From Panonychus citri (Eukaryota > Arthropoda > Arachnida > Trombidiformes > Tetranychidae), in contig NW_026515540.1 of assembly GCF_014898815.1 (NCBI RefSeq), forward strand, positions 1,178,001 to 1,242,000: a stretch of DNA of 64,000 nt. The letters run 5' to 3'. Below are positions 60,238 through 64,000 of the stretch, one piece after another (position 1 is the stretch's first letter; each line of letters starts with the position of its first letter). The notes under the pieces are model-generated. The model did no database searches, had not been told where the DNA came from, and saw only the letters and a program-made list of their open reading frames with translations. The position numbers were made by a program, and so were the translations under genes.

Positions 60238-61832
60238 ATGAGTAAAATTGGTTCAACAATTAACTTGATTCAGAATTTGGTTCATTATTTAGTTATAATG
60301 ATCAGATATCAATTGGATAAGATGTCAACCTCAACAATCAAATTAACTGATTCAGTTAATCACTATTACCATAATATAAACTTGAAGGTTAATTTACAAT
60401 CAAAAATTAAATCCTTTCTATCTGATGATTCAATTAAATTAACCATGTTAAATTGTGAACGAATTGCATTCATATTCAATGGTACATTAATCGGTTATCA
60501 AGTTAATTGTTTACCCTCTAAATCACAATTAACCAAATTCAAGACAATCAAAGTGTTCATGTTAATTGTTCTGATACGATCAGTGTTAATCAGTTTGTTA
60601 TCATCAAGTGAAAAACAGTTTCTCTCAATGACTACAATTAACTTAATCCTCGGTGATTCAACTAATTGTTTGTCTCAACATTTAATCATCAAACTAATCA
60701 TATTATTAATAACAATTTGCTTCACAATGTTGTTCATATCTTGTCATCAACCATTTAATTATAAAAACAATTCAAATGATTTAAAATTATTTCACATTTG
60801 CAATCAAATCTATTCAACGGGTTCGTTAATTGCTGACCAAATTAACCTTCATCAACCTAAAAATTTACTACAATTAAGATTATCGCTTAAGCTTTTAGTA
60901 TGTTATCAAGGAATCACTTTAACTCTGGCCACTGGGTATCTATTGTTTTATATTAATTGTTCATTTCGATGTCATCTAATTACCAACCAATTGTCACAAT
61001 TAACATATCCAACGTTGATTAGTTCAACTTTCTGGATAACAATTAACTCAATTGTCGCAGCAACTGCTTTGTTTAGTTGTTTCTGGTTCTATTTTCACAT
61101 TTTCATTTTCATTCTTTACATTAAATTAAGATTAAAAGAGTTAATTAACGTAATGAGAGCAATTAACTGTACCTCTAATCGTCAATCTGATCATTTTAAT
61201 AACCTACAATTCCAGTGTTTAGTTAATTGTAATCGTATTCTTAATGATATTGAAAAGGCAAATTGTGAGATCAGATCATTGATTCTAACTACTTTCTCAT
61301 CATTAGCTTTATTTACTGATTTTGTTTTATTTGCTTGTTTGATTATCGGAATCGATGATCCATTAATTAAATGGCCAATCTTAATTCCGGCAACAATTAC
61401 GTTAATTGGTATTAATGGTTTCTCAAAGTTTCTCTTGATTCCAGTTAATAGTAAGGTTGATGAGTTAATTGTTTTACTTCATAATATGTCAGCAAACAAT
61501 TGTTGCTCTGATCAAAATGAATTGTTAATCATTCAAATCAAGGTAAAAAAATTAGTTAATTTGGTCAATCAAATGGTTAATTGTTTCAATTGTTTTGCAA
61601 TTAGCTTTTGGCAACCCTGGACCGGTTAAAGGTCAAGCCAATTGGTTTCTGGATTGGTCAAGTTTTAAGAATTGAATCTTATTGCTTATTAAAGGTAAAA
61701 CAATTTAAATTAATCAATACTTTTTTTTTAATCTTGATCATTAATTGTTTTGTTAATTTACAGATAATTATTGAAAATTCAACAATCTTTTTACTAATGA
61801 TTAACGCTTACAATCAAGTTGGGACAACTTAA
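60238..61832 (+). CDS. Gustatory-receptor-like seven-transmembrane protein
   Basis: Three exons: 60238-61542, 61605-61694 and 61764-61832, joined by two short phase-0 introns of 62 and 69 bp. The product is 487 aa. The first exon alone reads on to a stop as 463 aa, but splicing at IIQIK|GT and at ATTAG|CTT joins to LLATLDRLKVKPIGFWIGQV, then IIIENSTIFLLMINAY. That is the usual short-exon ending of arthropod gustatory receptors. Hydrophobic segments are at about residues 100-118, 143-165, 205-235, 262-300, 348-374 and 380-404, with the last in exon 3. These receptors are ligand-gated cation channels in chemosensory neurons, with the N-terminus inside. The ligand is unknown. Codons are very AT-rich, like the surroundings. 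It is intact and could belong to an expanded family, as in mites. A possible AATAAA lies at 62068. Confidence 0.75.
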
Positions 61833-62751
61833 CTAATTGGACTCAATCAGTTTGATTAAAATGATGAATCTAGTGACAATTACTTAGACAATTTTGGACA
61901 ATCAACTAATCATTAGAAATATTAGCTAAATATTACCATTATGAATTTCAGCATTTTGATGATACAATTCACAATTTGATTTGAATGATTATTATTAAGA
62001 TATAGATGAAATTGTGATAAAAGGATGATAACAATTTAAGAGGATGATGAAGATGATTAAATTGTAAAATAAATGATTCAACTGTTTGACAATAAATTAA
62101 CAGAGACAATTTAACATTGAATCCAATGAGATTTACTGAGCAAAAAGATTGACACTTCAAGAATTGTATTCCAATGTTAAAGTAAAACTTGTCAAGTGAA
62201 AGTGATGAGATTGACTCGAGAAGATATTATCATCCTTATCATCATTCCTTTATAAAGGCTTAAGCCTTTAACAATCCCAATAACCATCATTAACAATTTG
62301 ATAAGTTTACTAAGTAATTAAACAGAAGGGGCAATAAAAACAACAGACTAATAATCAAGATTTTAATTGTAAAACAAAAACAGAAAACAAAAAGTTTCTT
62401 AAACCAATTTTCTGGTGATTAAGAAACTGATAAGTTATCAGATCAAATTGAGATCAGAAATTGAACAATAACTAATTAAACAAACTAACTAAATGATTTG
62501 ACTAAATTATCTAATCAAATATCAAATGTCGAGTGAATGTTTTGATAATTTCTCATAATAGTAACTATTAGTGATTAATATTCATATGAACATTTTGATA
62601 AACAAATGAATTATCATCTTCATCCTGATCATCACTCCCAGTCTACCAAAGGATTCCCATCATCATCATTATTAAAGTAACTTAAGATTGATGATTGAAA
62701 AGGTTTCATCCTCATCCATTGATCAATATACAAAGTGATGAAGATGAAGAT

Positions 62752-62791
<40 letters not shown>

Positions 62792-64000
62792 TATTTTGAT
62801 GAAGAAGATGATTAAATTAGTTTGCTAAGAATGAAAATTAAATGTTGATTAAGATCAAAAATCTAACACAATCAATCTCAGTCTAACAATTTAATGAATA
62901 GAAAACACCAAAGTGAATCTTTACTTTCTCAATACATTAGTGGTTTGTTTTTTTCCTTATCAATTTAAAACACTAGTGATGATAATTTGATGATGATTAA
63001 ATGATGATGAAACTTCAACTTGATGATAATGATTATAATACATGATGATGATCAGCATAACAATTGATAAATTGTAAATAATCAAGAGTATCCAAGAGAT
63101 AAAATCTCAAATGAAATGAATGAAAACCCAGAAAAAAAACATCACCCAAACAAAATGCAATCTATAAATTGTGAAAATCAAATTAAATCTTTCATTCTGA
63201 TTCCTCAATCTTTATCTCAATTTCATCCTCATGTTAGTGTTTTCCCTGAAATGATTCATGGTTACATTTTTTATTGTTGTTCTGTTCACAATTTATAAAC
63301 ATCAACATGATAAATTGCTGAAAACTGGACAATTCAATGTGTATAACATGAAGTTCAAAATATATTTCAAACGGATTAACCTTTTTGTAAATCATCAAGA
63401 TGATAATCATCCTCATCTCGATGATAACATTTTCATCCGAAATCAATAATAATAAATGTTATCCAATAAGTTATCCAGTTAATTCTGAGTCTATTGTATA
63501 TAAATTTTGATTAACTTTAATCATCATGTTAGGTGACGATAAACATGATAACTTTTGAATGAAGATGTAACTTTTTCTTGGTCAATTTTGTTTACTCAAT
63601 CATCTCGATGATTTAGATTCACAATCATTTTTGATTTACTATTAATACAATTGTAATAGTTGAATTTTGAAATTTTTTCTTGTGACTCAATCAACGTGGT
63701 CTGAATTGTAATTAGATGACAATTAACTTAATTCAGTATTTTTTTTCCTATCCCATTTCAATTGATTGTATTAGCAAGTCTTAAGAGGTTGTTCATTTAA
63801 TTAACTGATTAGTTGTTGATCAATTATCACTTGCCTTTTTCTTGCTAATTGTAACAATTTGTGTAACATTTATTGATTAGTCTGAGATAAAGTTAATTCA
63901 ATTTGGCAATATATTAATTAGAGTAAATTAAATTAACAAATAATTAACCAAATTTACCTTTTTTTTCAACGCCAACCCAAAAGATTAGTAGTATTTTTTT
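61833..64000. other. AT-rich intergenic region at right end
   Basis: No believable gene. It contains the microsatellite at 62754-62788 and further ATGATG-rich stretches. The small open frames near 63,116-63,449 overlap on both strands and are of low complexity. Confidence 0.5.
62754..62788. repeat. (AG)n microsatellite
   Basis: About 17 AG/GA units without interruption. Confidence 0.95.

Noticed and set aside
61543..61629. Receptor gene as a pseudogene or as ending at 463 aa
   Set aside because: A 62-bp GT-AG intron restores a receptor-like C-terminus, continued by another short exon.
63116..63449. Three overlapping small open frames near the right end
   Set aside because: Overlapping on both strands, AT-rich and without recognisable sequence.

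Overview
The window looks like AT-rich nuclear DNA of an arthropod, most likely an acariform mite of the spider-mite type. The evidence is short spliced introns (about 60-130 bp for most), an arthropod-like Na+/K+-ATPase alpha gene, and a three-exon gustatory-receptor-like 7TM gene. The species assignment is inference. I see no rRNA, tRNA, CRISPR array, or reverse transcriptase, transposase or integrase.

Positions 1-46,400 hold a tandem array on the minus strand of one unusual multi-exon gene family. The standard gene has a 9-nt coding micro-exon (Met-Ala-Lys/Glu type), an 80-90 nt intron, a giant exon 2 of about 3.1-3.3 kb, a 112-nt exon 3 and a 1.3-kb exon 4. Exon 2 encodes a RING-like zinc finger, B-box-like fingers, a coiled coil, a TPR-like segment, a basic nuclear-localisation-like stretch and then the start of a region matching CABIN1/Hir3, the TPR scaffold of the HIRA histone-chaperone complex. 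Exons 3 and 4 continue the CABIN1 match (NRFDSWAG, GKIAER, YKSLYRMAH, RPGSF-SHM-RS motifs). The family is therefore a TRIM-like (RBCC) to CABIN1 fusion, made within one exon rather than by a doubtful splice. I count ten numbered copies or large fragments plus several relics. Only copy 7 (23946-28883) has a complete open frame, about 1575 aa. Copies 6 and 9 keep exons 1-3 but lose exon 4 to frameshifts. Copy 3 keeps the N-terminal 936 aa. Copy 5 has one frameshift in exon 2. Copies 1, 2, 4, 8 and 10 are pseudogenes. Copies 8-10 lack the first B-box. The spacers hold co-duplicated relics, shared upstream blocks, conserved AATAAA signals and a MITE-like inverted-repeat insertion.

Positions 46,400-53,330 are mostly AT-rich and rich in ATGATG/ATCATC simple sequence. 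Near the right end are a (GA)n microsatellite and a perfect tandem duplication with a 120-bp period just upstream of the next gene.

Positions 53,334-57,845 (+) are the six-exon Na+/K+-ATPase alpha subunit, 1010 aa, intact. Positions 60,238-61,832 (+) are an intact 487-aa gustatory-receptor-like gene with two phase-0 introns. The rest (57,846-60,237 and 61,833-64,000) is AT-rich intergenic DNA with short repeats.

The array genes have no obvious functional link with the ATPase or receptor. The array is the biologically unusual part: a birth-and-death cluster of predicted nuclear proteins combining an E3-ligase-like N-terminus with a histone-chaperone scaffold.
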